From NCBI RefSeq assembly GCF_900573885.1, contig NZ_UPSE01000453.1, forward strand, positions 186,001 through 250,000: 64,000 nt of DNA. The letters are read 5' to 3'. The stretch comes from Pseudomonas viridiflava (GTDB taxonomy: Bacteria > Pseudomonadota > Gammaproteobacteria > Pseudomonadales > Pseudomonadaceae). The position numbers and the translations under genes are program-made. This document shows positions 46,086 through 55,163 of this stretch, one piece after another. Position 1 is the first letter of the stretch; the number at the start of each line of letters is the position of its first letter. The notes below the pieces were generated by a model that saw nothing but the letters and a program-made list of their open reading frames with translations, had not been told where the DNA came from and ran no database searches.

Positions 46086-47933
46086 TTACTTGAGCGGATC
46101 GGGACGGCATGGCTGCTTGAGCAGGCTGTTACAGGGCGGTTGCGGCACTGGCACATCAACCCCCGTCAGTTCACCCAGCACCAGTTGCGATGGATGCTCG
46201 GCGTCGTGCAGCAATTTGCTGCGCGCCGCCAGGGCATAGGTGTCGAAGCCATAACCACCGGTACGGCCCGGCGCGTCGATCCAGATGCGCACGCGCGAAC
46301 CGGCGCGGAACGCGTGGGAGAACGGTGGAATTTCGACGCGGCCCAGTACCGGTTGCTCGGGTTCCAGCGGCATCAGGCTGTCAGGCGTGTCGAGCAGCCA
46401 GGGGCGCACGGCGGTGGACTTTTGCGCGTCCAGCGCGCGGGCGGAAAGCCGCAGCCAGCCGCGTTGCACGTACACTTCCTGGCCGTCGGGCAGCAGTTGC
46501 GTGAGCGTCACTTGAACGTCCATGTCCGGCCCCAACGGCGTAGCCAGCCAGAGGTCGGCGCTGCCGGGGCCGTAGGTCACTAGGTCGCGTTTCAGCGGGG
46601 CGCTGGTGTAGGCCAGGCTGCCCTCTTCCCAGCCGTGCTTGAGTTCGCCCCACGCGTTGTCGACCTCATAGGTGTTCACGTCCGGTCCGGCAACCGGGTA
46701 GTTGTATTCGTCCGGCTCGCCGCTCGGTTTGCCACCTTCAGTCAGTGTGCGGTTTTCGCCGAGGGCGAAGCTCACTGGCTTGACCGCTACCGGAAAGCGC
46801 TCGCGGGTGATGGTCCAGCTCGGCCTGGCCGGCTCGTTCAAGCCGTGCAAATCATTGACGGACCCGGTGCTGGTGGTTTCCTGCCAGATTTCCACGTGCG
46901 GCAGTTTGTCGAAACCGTTGTCCAGGCCCTTCACAAAATGATCAAAGAACGCCTGCAGTTTTTTCCGGTAGTGGGTGGACTCGTACAGGTCATGGGGGCC
47001 GTTGCTTTGCACCAGCCACAGCAGCTCGGGGTTTAGCGTTTCCTGGTAATACCCTTCGCGGGCCATAACGGCTTCGTCCTGCCAGGCCTGCATTGACAGC
47101 ACCGGCACCTGAATGTGATGGGTGCGGTCACGAATGCTGCGTTGCGCACTCCAGGCGTCGCGCTGCGGATGGCGGATGATCTGGTAGGTCAGCGCATGCT
47201 TTTTCACGTCCACTTCGTTTTGTGCCAGTTGCTTGAGGCAGCGTTGGTCCTGCTCGCTTTCGGCGCTGGCTTTGACGGCAGCCCAGCGCTGGCTCAAATA
47301 CCAGTGCCAGCCAGTGACGAATTCGGGCGCCGGCACGCCGCCGGGCGCCCAGCTGTCGCTGCGGGCATCGCCCATGGCCATGCCGGGGGCGATGGCTTTG
47401 AGGCCCGTCGGGCGCTCGGAGGCGGTCATCAGTTGCGACATGCCGGCCCATGACCAGCCAAACATGCCGACGTTGCCATTCGACCAACCCTGGCTGGCGG
47501 CAAACTCCACGGCCGCGCGGCCGTCTTTACCGTAGTCCGGGCCGAGAAAATCGAAGGTGCCTTGCGAGCAGCCGGTGCCGCGCGCTTGCACGCCCATGAT
47601 GGCGTAGCCCTGTTCGAGGAGCTGTTTGTCCAGGTCTACGGAAAAGGTCTCGTCATCGGCCAGGTAGGCCGAGCCGCCAATGCTGCCGCTGTCGTAACCG
47701 CTGTAACGCACCAGCACCGGAAACTTGCCCTCCCCTTTAGGCAGCAACACCGAATAGCGCAGCTGGGTGCCGTCGGGGGCGGCGAGGTAACCGGTGAGGC
47801 GTTTGCCCCAGAACGGCTGCCAGGTACGCGCCGGGGCGCTGCTGACATCCTGGCCGGGTACATCCTGGGTAGCGTGGGCGCCGAGGGAAAATAACAACGC
47901 ACAGGCCGCGAGCGTGAAGTGTTTTGGGTTCAT
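46086..47933 (-). CDS. Exported CocE/NonD-family serine hydrolase
   Basis: A 615-residue protein with a signal peptide (MNPKHFTLAACALLFSLGAHA). It has the X-Pro dipeptidyl-peptidase/cocaine-esterase core: YAIMGVQARGTGCSQGTFDF, nucleophile GWSWAGM, and a C-terminal jelly-roll domain. It should hydrolyse ester or amide bonds in the periplasm or outside; the substrate is unknown. It lies between the DUF3237 and TorF genes on the same strand. Confidence 0.88.
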   Translation of the reverse strand: MNPKHFTLAACALLFSLGAHATQDVPGQDVSSAPARTWQPFWGKRLTGYLAAPDGTQLRYSVLLPKGEGKFPVLVRYSGYDSGSIGGSAYLADDETFSVDLDKQLLEQGYAIMGVQARGTGCSQGTFDFLGPDYGKDGRAAVEFAASQGWSNGNVGMFGWSWAGMSQLMTASERPTGLKAIAPGMAMGDARSDSWAPGGVPAPEFVTGWHWYLSQRWAAVKASAESEQDQRCLKQLAQNEVDVKKHALTYQIIRHPQRDAWSAQRSIRDRTHHIQVPVLSMQAWQDEAVMAREGYYQETLNPELLWLVQSNGPHDLYESTHYRKKLQAFFDHFVKGLDNGFDKLPHVEIWQETTSTGSVNDLHGLNEPARPSWTITRERFPVAVKPVSFALGENRTLTEGGKPSGEPDEYNYPVAGPDVNTYEVDNAWGELKHGWEEGSLAYTSAPLKRDLVTYGPGSADLWLATPLGPDMDVQVTLTQLLPDGQEVYVQRGWLRLSARALDAQKSTAVRPWLLDTPDSLMPLEPEQPVLGRVEIPPFSHAFRAGSRVRIWIDAPGRTGGYGFDTYALAARSKLLHDAEHPSQLVLGELTGVDVPVPQPPCNSLLKQPCRPDPLK

Positions 47934-47952
47934 CGATTGATACCTGAAAAGG

Positions 47953-48681
47953 TCAGAAACTCTTCGCCACCTGGGCGACCACCGTGGCCGAGCACACATC
48001 GTCGAAGCCGTTCACCGAGGCGCATTCGGCCTGCGACAAATCGGTGTCGATATACGCCACGCGCCAGTCAAAGCCGAACAGGGTTTTGCTCAGCCCCACT
48101 TCCCAGTCGTAGTAGCTATGGCGCGCAGAACCGTCGCTGGACATCCACACGTCGTCCTTGGCATCGCTGTAGCCGTAGCGCAGATCCAGCGCGGCTTCGT
48201 GAGGCAGTTCGAGGGTGTAACCGAGCCACATCACGCTGCGGTCATCGTCGAACGGTTTCACCTCGTTGGTGTACTTGATGCCGAAGGTCGCGCCGTAAAA
48301 GCCGAGGGTGCCGATCCACTCGCCGTAGTTGAATTCGCTGTCCTTGGGGTAGTCGTATTCGACGTACATCAGGTTGACGTTGAGCTGCTCGGTGAACGCG
48401 TGGGCAATGCCGACGTAATAGTCGTACTCGCGGCGTGTGTCGGTGCCGAAGTCGACGTTGGAGGTGAACACCCCGGCGTATGCACCGCTGCTGTGGCTCA
48501 GGGTTACATCCGTCCATAACGCCGGGTCGCCTGCCGTTTGCGAGATGCCGCCGGTGCGGTAGTCGCTCAAAGCAGTCAGTTTCAGGTCCAGGGAAAAGTC
48601 TTCGTTGAGTTCAATGGCGTGCGCCGGCAGCGCAAGGCCGCAAAGCAGGCCGGCGGCGAGGCCCAGTGGTATTCGGGTCAT
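47953..48681 (-). CDS. TorF-family putative porin
   Basis: A 242-residue outer-membrane-type protein with a signal peptide (cleavage after ALPAHA). The N-terminal LKLTALSDYRTGGISQT and repeating aromatic beta strands match the TorF/Gcw_chp putative porin family, and the final Phe fits an outer-membrane strand. ATG 48681 has GGAG 9 bases upstream; ATG 48696 lacks one. It is the first gene of the minus-strand set 48.7 to 44.4 kb and probably lets a substrate of the downstream hydrolases through. Confidence 0.85.
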   Translation of the reverse strand: MTRIPLGLAAGLLCGLALPAHAIELNEDFSLDLKLTALSDYRTGGISQTAGDPALWTDVTLSHSSGAYAGVFTSNVDFGTDTRREYDYYVGIAHAFTEQLNVNLMYVEYDYPKDSEFNYGEWIGTLGFYGATFGIKYTNEVKPFDDDRSVMWLGYTLELPHEAALDLRYGYSDAKDDVWMSSDGSARHSYYDWEVGLSKTLFGFDWRVAYIDTDLSQAECASVNGFDDVCSATVVAQVAKSF

Positions 48682-49025
48682 GCGGTTCCGCTCCATTTTT
48701 ATGATTGTTGAATGGCAGAAGTGCAGGTGATTTCATTGGTTATGCTTGTTATTTAGTTATCCAAACGAACCACAACCACGGGTGCCATTCTTCAACCACA
48801 AACTCGATTCAATCTATCCACTTTGCGTAGAACCGAACGCACCGCCACGGTGCAACAAGTTATTGCTGATAACTATATTTTCGGGCAACTGTTCTGCAAA
48901 CAGTGGATGGACGCCTGGGCACTGCTGCGCTGACGTTGTGAGCGGCTGTACGGCTGCCTTGTAGAGGCGGCGGTAAATACTTTGCGCACTCGCGCCGCTG
49001 CCGCGCCCTACCGCCTGGAGCCTGT
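48682..49025. other. Divergent intergenic region with two small dyads
   Basis: 344 bases between the TorF gene (minus) and the PLP enzyme (plus). Two inverted repeats are seen: GTTAT-N5-ATAAC (48859-48873) and CTGTT-N5-AACAG (48889-48903). Either may be a regulator site, for instance for the AraC protein encoded at 50371. No gene was recognised. Confidence 0.35.
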
Positions 49026-50366
49026 ATGAACGAAGTGCAATTGCTCGCCGAAGCCGATGCGCGCGGCTTGACCTACACCGCCAGCCTGGCCTCCCGCCGG
49101 GTGTATCCGGATGCCGACGCGCTGGCCGGCCTCGCCGCCTTTGACGAGCCCTTGCCCGCGCTCGGGCTGCCCGCCCTGCAAACGCTCCAGCTGCTGGATG
49201 AGCGCGGCTCCGCCGCCACCGTGGTTTCCAATGGCCCGCGTTATTTCGGTTTTGTAATTGGCGCATCGCTGCCCGTTGCGGCCGCCGCCGAGCGCCTGAT
49301 GCTGGCGTGGGATCAATGCGCCTCGACGTTCGACAACGCGCCGGTCGCCGCCACGGTGGAAGCCACTGCCGCGCGCTGGGTGCTGGAGGCGCTGGATTTG
49401 CCGCGCGACAGCGCCGTCGGCTTCGGCACCAGCGCCACCGCCTGCACCCTCAGCTGCCTGGCGGCGGCGCGACGCTCGCTGTTGGCGCGCCACGGTTGGG
49501 ACTTCGACCGCGACGGCCTGATCGGCGCGCCGGAAATCAAAGTGGTGGTGTCCGAGCTCGCGCATATCACCGTGAAAAAAGCCCTGCGAGTGCTTGGCTT
49601 CGGCAGCGCGAAAATCATCTTCGCACCGGTCAATGCCTTCGGCCAGGTGGACGCTGACCGCCTGCCGGCACTGGATGCGCACACCATCCTTTGCCTGCAA
49701 GCCGGCGAGGTGAACACCGGCGAATTCGACCCCTTCGCCCAATTGATTCCAAAGGCGCAGGCAGCCGGCGCCTGGGTGCATGTCGACGGCGCGTTCGGCC
49801 TTTGGGCGCGCGCGTCGGCACTGGCGCCACTCACGGCAGGCATCGAAGGGGCCGACAGCTGGACCACTGATGCGCACAAATGGCTGAACACCCCATACGA
49901 CTGCGCCATGGCGATATGCCGAGACGCCGACGCGCTTGCCAGTGCCATGAACAGCGATGCCGCCTATTCGAGCGCCAGCGCCGATGCGCAGAAAAACCTC
50001 ACCCTGGAATTTTCCCGCCGCGCGCGCGGCATTCCGGTGTGGGCGGCGCTGCGCAGCCTGGGCAAGCAAGGCGTGGCACAGCAAGTGGAACGCCATTGTC
50101 GTCAGGCACAGCGGGTGGCCGAGGGGTTACGCGCGGCGGGTTTTGAAGTGCTCAACCGCGTGGTGCTCAACCAGGTGCTGTTTCGGGCTGGCAGCGATGC
50201 ACAGACCCTCGCCACCCGCGAGGCCGTGCAAGCGTCCGGACAGGCGTGGTTCGGCGGCACCGTCTGGCAAGGCTGCCCGGCCCTGCGCATCAGTGTGTCG
50301 TCGTGGCGTACCGGTGATGACGATATTGAGGCGCTGATCAACCTGGTGGCGCGCCTTAAAGCCTGA
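49026..50366 (+). CDS. PLP-dependent group II decarboxylase-like enzyme
   Basis: A 446-residue fold-type I PLP enzyme. The PLP-Lys motif is TTDAHKWLNTPYDC and the PLP-Asp lies in HVDGAFGLWA; the GFGTSATACTLSCLAAAR segment binds phosphate. This is the aromatic-/glutamate-decarboxylase group. The substrate is unknown. It lies between the two halves of the phosphonate locus and is convergent with an AraC gene (4 bases apart). A link with phosphonate metabolism is not shown. Confidence 0.83.
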   Translation: MNEVQLLAEADARGLTYTASLASRRVYPDADALAGLAAFDEPLPALGLPALQTLQLLDERGSAATVVSNGPRYFGFVIGASLPVAAAAERLMLAWDQCASTFDNAPVAATVEATAARWVLEALDLPRDSAVGFGTSATACTLSCLAAARRSLLARHGWDFDRDGLIGAPEIKVVVSELAHITVKKALRVLGFGSAKIIFAPVNAFGQVDADRLPALDAHTILCLQAGEVNTGEFDPFAQLIPKAQAAGAWVHVDGAFGLWARASALAPLTAGIEGADSWTTDAHKWLNTPYDCAMAICRDADALASAMNSDAAYSSASADAQKNLTLEFSRRARGIPVWAALRSLGKQGVAQQVERHCRQAQRVAEGLRAAGFEVLNRVVLNQVLFRAGSDAQTLATREAVQASGQAWFGGTVWQGCPALRISVSSWRTGDDDIEALINLVARLKA

Positions 50367-50370
50367 TGCG

Positions 50371-51354
50371 CTACTCGCTGCGCCAGCGCTTGCGTGCATG
50401 CAAGTAGGCGGTGAGGTCGCTGTAGCCAAGTTGCGCAGCGATCTCGGCGCGGCTTTCGCCTTGCAGTTCGAGGTATTGCTCGAGGTCGGCGCGCACCAGA
50501 TCGAGCAACTGGCGGAAGGTCATGCCTTCGTCGTCCAGCCGTCGGCGCAAAGTGCGCGGGCTCTGGTGCAGCAGCTCGGCCTGGCTATCGAGGCTGGGCG
50601 TCTGGCCACGGGCGAAACTGTGACGAATGCTCTGTGCCACCTTGCCCGCCCAGCCGCTGAGCTGTTGCTGGCGCGCCAGGCCGCGGTCCAGTTCGGCACA
50701 CAGCACGGCAAGCATGCCGGGATGGCGGTTGCGCATGGGTAACGCCAGGCTGGCGGCACTGAAGTACACGCGGTTGTGCCCGCAATTGAAGCTGACGTGC
50801 TCGCCAAACCAGCCGGCATATTCGGCGTGGTACGCCGGACGCGGGTGCGCCAGTTGCACGCGCTGCGGCAGCACCGGTTGCCCTGCGCCTTCGCCGCACA
50901 CCGTCAGCGCCATGACGAAATAGTGTTCCACCAGATAACGCGCCAGGTTGGCCGGCGCGTCGATGGCCACCTGCACGCCAATGCCGTTGGCGTCATCCAG
51001 CAGGGTCAGGCGGTCCATGTCCGAGGCCAGGCCGGCATAACGCACCCAGTTGTGGGTGGCCTGCAATACGGTGTCGGCGTACTGCGCCATCAGGGCGATT
51101 ACATGGCGGTCTTGCGGGGTGAACAGCCCGAACAGATGCAGGCCGATGGCCGGGTCATGCCGGGCGGCTTCGTCCCATAGCTGCTCCAGTGCCAGGGCGC
51201 TGTAGTCGGCCTTGGCCGGGCGTTTGCTGTTGAGAAAGCGTTCGAGCAGGCCGCCGAGCGGGCCGCGGTGAAAGCGCTGGCCGGGGGCGTGGCCAGGATT
51301 GGCCAGTTCGCCCAGCTTTCTGTCCACTTCGCGCATGTCGTCAGGTGAGCTCAT
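50371..51354 (-). CDS. AraC-family regulator with Arabinose_bd-type sensor
   Basis: A 327-residue regulator: an N-terminal ligand-binding part of the Arabinose_bd kind (residues about 25-215) and a C-terminal AraC domain (LLHQSPRTLRRRLDDEGMTF and QLGYSDLTAYLHARKRW). It is divergent from the desaturase gene and convergent with the PLP decarboxylase, so the desaturase is the more likely target. Ligand unknown. Confidence 0.87.
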   Translation of the reverse strand: MSSPDDMREVDRKLGELANPGHAPGQRFHRGPLGGLLERFLNSKRPAKADYSALALEQLWDEAARHDPAIGLHLFGLFTPQDRHVIALMAQYADTVLQATHNWVRYAGLASDMDRLTLLDDANGIGVQVAIDAPANLARYLVEHYFVMALTVCGEGAGQPVLPQRVQLAHPRPAYHAEYAGWFGEHVSFNCGHNRVYFSAASLALPMRNRHPGMLAVLCAELDRGLARQQQLSGWAGKVAQSIRHSFARGQTPSLDSQAELLHQSPRTLRRRLDDEGMTFRQLLDLVRADLEQYLELQGESRAEIAAQLGYSDLTAYLHARKRWRSE

Positions 51355-51404
51355 GGTTTCTCATAGGGTGGCAATGCCCTTTTCGGGCCTGACGAAAGAT
51401 TGCC

Positions 51405-52259
51405 ATGGATATAACAATGACCGCCAATAACCCTATCGCCGTCGTCGCTGCCATCTTCTTTGTGTTTATCGCGCTGGAGCTGGCCTTCGCCTGTTTTCGC
51501 CAACCCGCCGGTAGCCGCCGTGATGTGCTGATCGAGTGGATCGGTTCGAGCTTGCTGCTGGGCGTGACCTTTCCGCTGGTGATGTTCTTGAGCGCCGCCC
51601 TGCTCACCCACACCGCACCGCAGTTGAAAAACAGCCTGGCCAACCTGCCCTGGTGGGCCGGCTTCGGCTTGTTTCTGCTCTTCGACGACATGACCCAATA
51701 CTGGTGGCATCGCCTCACCCACCGCGTGCCGTTTCTGTATGCCCTGCACCGTGCGCACCATTCGGCGCCGTACATGAGCATTCGCATCGTGTACCGCAAC
51801 AACAGTTTTTATTACCTGCTGATGCCCGGGTTGTGGCTATCGGGAATGCTGATTTATATGGGTCTGGCGCCGGTGTATTACCCGTACCTGGTGCTGAAGA
51901 TGCTGGTGATTTTTGGCGCCCACAGCAGTGTGCTCTGGGATGCCAGGCTCTATGAGATAAAAGCGCTGCGCCCGCTGATGTGGCTGCTGGAGCGCACCAT
52001 TTCCACGCCCTCCACCCACTCCGCCCATCACGGCCTGAACGCCGACGATGGCGTCACCCATTACAAGGGCAACTTCGGCAACCTGCTGTTCTTCTGGGAC
52101 GTGCTGTTCGGCACCGCAAAAATCACCCGCCGCCGTCCGCACGCGTATGGCATCGAGGACTTGAACCCGGTGTCATGGCAGGAGGAACTGTTCTGGCCGG
52201 TGGTGCGCAACCGCCAGCCCGCCACCCGGCAAACGCCTGACAACGAACTGGCTCAATAA
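51405..52259 (+). CDS. Sterol desaturase / fatty acid hydroxylase family protein
   Basis: A 284-residue membrane protein with the di-iron His clusters HRLTH, HRAHH and HSAHHG (near residues 104, 115 and 205) plus several helices. The family hydroxylates or desaturates lipids. The substrate is unknown. The divergent AraC regulator, whose family often senses fatty-acid-like ligands, may control it. ATG 51417 is an alternative start. Confidence 0.88.
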   Translation: MDITMTANNPIAVVAAIFFVFIALELAFACFRQPAGSRRDVLIEWIGSSLLLGVTFPLVMFLSAALLTHTAPQLKNSLANLPWWAGFGLFLLFDDMTQYWWHRLTHRVPFLYALHRAHHSAPYMSIRIVYRNNSFYYLLMPGLWLSGMLIYMGLAPVYYPYLVLKMLVIFGAHSSVLWDARLYEIKALRPLMWLLERTISTPSTHSAHHGLNADDGVTHYKGNFGNLLFFWDVLFGTAKITRRRPHAYGIEDLNPVSWQEELFWPVVRNRQPATRQTPDNELAQ

Positions 52260-52274
52260 GCCAGCGCCGCCGAG

Positions 52275-52298
52275 CCGTTTGCCGTATGCGTCAAACGG
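52275..52298. terminator. Hairpin between desaturase and phnX
   Basis: CCGTTTG and CAAACGG with a 10-base loop between two convergent genes. A modest stem without a long T run; may end one or both transcripts. Confidence 0.4.
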
Positions 52299-52299
52299 T

Positions 52300-53127
52300 T
52301 CAGCTGCTCTGCGGCATCTCGCCGTTGGCCAGGCGACGGTTGATATCGGCGATCACCTCCGGCAGCTCTGCGATGGTATCGATGATGTAGTGCGGGCGGC
52401 TCGGGGCGAACAGCCCGGCGATGCGCTGGCGCTGTTTCTCCAGCTCTTCCGCAGGCAAGGCCCGGTACTGCTCATAGGTCAGCCCCAGCGCATTGCCGGA
52501 ACAACTGAGCGCTACGGTCCACATGCCGGCGCTGCGCCCTTCGAGAATGCCCGGCCAGGTGTCGTCCACTTTTACGCACGCCGCCACGTCGTTGATGCCC
52601 AGCGCAATCACGTTGGCCAGCGCCTGTGCCGGGTGCGGGCGGCCGTTGGGTACTTCGTCGGTGGCCACCACGTGGTCGGGCACAAAGCCATTCTGGCGTG
52701 CAAGCTCCACCACCTTCGCCATCACCACGGCCGGGTACCCGGAGCACGAGCCGATGGCCAATCCCGCTTCGCGAAGCGTGGCGACGGCCTCCAGGGCGCC
52801 CGGAATCAGCGCCGAATGCAGGCCGATTTTCTCGATTTGCAGCGGCATGAAACGTTCGTAGATGGCGGTAACGTCGTCGTCCGTCGGGCGTTTGCCCAGG
52901 GCCCGCACGAAGCGCTCGGCAATCGCCGGCTGGTCGCACAGGGTGCGAATGTGGTCCCACTTGCCCATGCCCATGGGGCCGCGCGCTTCCTCCAGCGACA
53001 CCTGCACGCCGAATTCGGCAAAGGCCTCAACGAAGATTTGCGTCGGCGCAAACGAGCCGAAATCAACCACGGTGCCGGCCCAGTCGAGGACCACGGCAGC
53101 GAGTTGGCGAGGCGATTGATAGTTCAT
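52300..53127 (-). CDS. phnX: Phosphonoacetaldehyde hydrolase (phosphonatase)
   Basis: Cleaves the C-P bond of phosphonoacetaldehyde to acetaldehyde and phosphate. The 275-residue HAD-superfamily enzyme has nucleophile Asp15 in [11 protein letters not shown] and the Schiff-base Lys56 in [16 protein letters not shown] lies 8 bases before the ATG. It is the last gene of phnD-phnC-phnE-adh-phnX on the minus strand. It normally works with PhnW, which is absent here; the FAD oxidoreductase at 43.2 kb is the best candidate source of its substrate. Confidence 0.95.
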   Translation of the reverse strand: MNYQSPRQLAAVVLDWAGTVVDFGSFAPTQIFVEAFAEFGVQVSLEEARGPMGMGKWDHIRTLCDQPAIAERFVRALGKRPTDDDVTAIYERFMPLQIEKIGLHSALIPGALEAVATLREAGLAIGSCSGYPAVVMAKVVELARQNGFVPDHVVATDEVPNGRPHPAQALANVIALGINDVAACVKVDDTWPGILEGRSAGMWTVALSCSGNALGLTYEQYRALPAEELEKQRQRIAGLFAPSRPHYIIDTIAELPEVIADINRRLANGEMPQSS

Positions 53128-53160
53128 GGAAAGAGTCTCCGGTGGGGGTCGAAACAGGGT

Positions 53161-54255
53161 TTAGCTCAGCGCCGCCGAGCCGATGAAGTTTTGCCCGCGA
53201 GCGCCTTTGCTGGCGGCCTCCAGCAGGGTTCTGGCCTGTTCGTCACTGACGCCGTAGTCGGCGAATTCGGTTTTCACCGACAGGCTGTGCAAAAAGTCGC
53301 GCAAGCGCGCCTGTGCGGTATCGAGGTCGGCCCCCAGCACCCGCTGCAACGTGCGATCGCGCTCGGCGTCCTGGCCCCAGGCCAGGCCCAGCACCAGCGG
53401 CAAGGTGAACGAACAGGCGATGCCGTGGGGCAGCCCGTGACGCAGGGTCATTTCATAGGAAATGGAATGGGCCAGCGCAGTCTTGGTATTGGAAAACGCC
53501 ATGCCGGCCTTGAGCGCCGCCAGCGCCATTCGCGAACGCAGCTCGCGGTTGTTCAGGTCGTTTTGCAGGCTCGGCAAGCACTCGAGAATGTGTTCGATGG
53601 CGGCAACGGCGAAGGTGTCGGAAAGCGGGTTGGCGTTGCGATTCCAGATGGCTTCAAGCGCGTGGGACAGCGCATCCAGCCCCGTCGACACCGTAACGGC
53701 AGCCGGCACGCTGACCATCAGTTGCGGGTCGATCAGCGCCACGCTCGGCCAGGTGCATTCCAGGTGCAGCGAATATTTCTTCTGCTGGCCGGCATCCCAG
53801 ATAGTCGCCCAAGGCGTCACTTCGCTGCCGGTGCCAGCGGTCGTCGGCACGGCAATCAGGCGCTTGCTGCGCGCAGGTTCGAAGGGTTTACCGCTGGCAA
53901 GCAGGCCCAGCAGCTCGTCGAAGCTGCCGCTTTGCGTACCCACGATCAATGCCTTGGCGGTGTCGATGGCGCTACCGCCGCCGACCGCAATCACCGTTCG
54001 GCAATCCCCCGCCTGCTGCCAGAAGTGTTCATACACCTCGCGCAGTTGCGCCACGTCGGGATTGGGCTGAACGTTGTCGAACACATACACCAGACGATCA
54101 CCCAGCAACGCTTCAATGCGGGCGAGCAAGCCCAGGCGGCGTGCTTCGGGGAAAATCACCAGCGCAACCGTTTCGCCGCTGGTGAGACCGGCGAGCTGGT
54201 CGAGGCTGCCCCAGCCAAAGCGGGTGTCGACCGGGTTATAAAAGCGCGAAACCAT
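53161..54255 (-). CDS. Phosphonate-associated iron-containing alcohol dehydrogenase
   Basis: A 364-residue group III (iron-type) alcohol dehydrogenase: GGGSAIDTAKAL, PTTAGTGSEVTPWATI, GLDALSHALEAIWN and HGLPHGIACSF, the last two with the metal-binding His residues. It fits the phosphonate-associated family TIGR03405 and probably interconverts phosphonoacetaldehyde and 2-hydroxyethylphosphonate. AGGAG lies 6 bases before ATG 54255. It lies between phnE and phnX. Confidence 0.88.
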   Translation of the reverse strand: MVSRFYNPVDTRFGWGSLDQLAGLTSGETVALVIFPEARRLGLLARIEALLGDRLVYVFDNVQPNPDVAQLREVYEHFWQQAGDCRTVIAVGGGSAIDTAKALIVGTQSGSFDELLGLLASGKPFEPARSKRLIAVPTTAGTGSEVTPWATIWDAGQQKKYSLHLECTWPSVALIDPQLMVSVPAAVTVSTGLDALSHALEAIWNRNANPLSDTFAVAAIEHILECLPSLQNDLNNRELRSRMALAALKAGMAFSNTKTALAHSISYEMTLRHGLPHGIACSFTLPLVLGLAWGQDAERDRTLQRVLGADLDTAQARLRDFLHSLSVKTEFADYGVSDEQARTLLEAASKGARGQNFIGSAALS

Positions 54256-54331
54256 ACAAGCTCCTAAAGAGTGAAACGGCGGGCGAACAGCCCCGCTGCC
54301 CGGCATGCACCGGGCGAAAACGCAGACCGCA

Positions 54332-55150
54332 TTAATGGCTGGCGCCGCGCTGAATGGCGTTGCGCAGGCGGCTGGAAACGGTGTCGGCAGCCACCACCAT
54401 GAAGGTAATGACGATGATGCAGGTGGCGGTTTCCGGGTACTTGAACAGCTTGAGGCTGCTGACCAACTCAAAGCCCAGACCACCGGCGCCGACCATGCCC
54501 AGCACCGTGGCCGAACGCAGGTTGACCTCGAAGCGATAGAGCACCACGGCAATCCACGCCGTGATCACTTGCGGCAAGACGCCAAAGACGATGACCTGCA
54601 GCGGACGCGCGCCCGTGGCTTGCAAGGCTTCGATCGGCCCCTGGTCGATTTCCTCAATGCTCTCGGCAAAGAACTTGCCGAGCATGCCGACGCCATGCAG
54701 CGCCAGCGCCAGCACGCCGGGGAATGGACCAAGCCCAACGGCGGAAACAAAGATCAGCGCCAGAATCAGTTCGTTGATGCTGCGGGTGATGTTCAGAAAC
54801 TGCCGGGTGCCGTGATACAGCACCGGATTGCGGCTCAGGTTGCGCGCGGCCAGAAATGACAGCGGCACGGCCAGAATCACCCCCAGCAAGGTGCCCCAGA
54901 TGGCGATTTGCAGGGTCTCCAGCGCCGGCGCCCACAGGCGCGGCAGAATGCTGAAATCCGGCGGGAACGTGCGTGCGAGAAAGTCGCCAATCTGTGGCAA
55001 ACCGGCGGCCAGTTCGGCCACGCTCAGTTGCGCACCTTCAGCGCTCCAGTTCAGCACCAGCACCACGGCCAGCACCATCGCGGCGGTGCCTATCCAGCCC
55101 CGGGCGTTTTGCGGGGTGTCGACAGTCCACTGGTATTTACGCGCCTGCAT
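54332..55150 (-). CDS. phnE: Phosphonate ABC importer permease
   Basis: A 272-residue membrane protein with about six helices and the binding-protein-dependent transport loop EALQATGARPLQVIVFGVLPQ. FPPDFSILPRLWAPALETLQIA-type N-terminal and MVGAGGLGFEL segments are typical of PhnE. AGGAG lies 7 bases before ATG 55150. It works with PhnC and PhnD upstream. Confidence 0.93.
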   Translation of the reverse strand: MQARKYQWTVDTPQNARGWIGTAAMVLAVVLVLNWSAEGAQLSVAELAAGLPQIGDFLARTFPPDFSILPRLWAPALETLQIAIWGTLLGVILAVPLSFLAARNLSRNPVLYHGTRQFLNITRSINELILALIFVSAVGLGPFPGVLALALHGVGMLGKFFAESIEEIDQGPIEALQATGARPLQVIVFGVLPQVITAWIAVVLYRFEVNLRSATVLGMVGAGGLGFELVSSLKLFKYPETATCIIVITFMVVAADTVSSRLRNAIQRGASH

Positions 55151-55163
55151 GGCGTCACTCCTG

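Noticed and set aside
48889..48903. Possible second LexA box (CTG...CAG)
   Set aside because: The spacing is CTG-N9-CAG rather than N10 and the outer bases do not match.
48746..48964. 72-codon frame upstream of the PLP enzyme
   Set aside because: No ATG or ribosome-binding site, no family resemblance, and Cys/Pro-rich composition.
52279..54267. 662-codon open frame on the plus strand
   Set aside because: Antisense to phnX and the iron alcohol dehydrogenase, both of which have intact family motifs; rich in His, Arg and Gln as shadow frames usually are.
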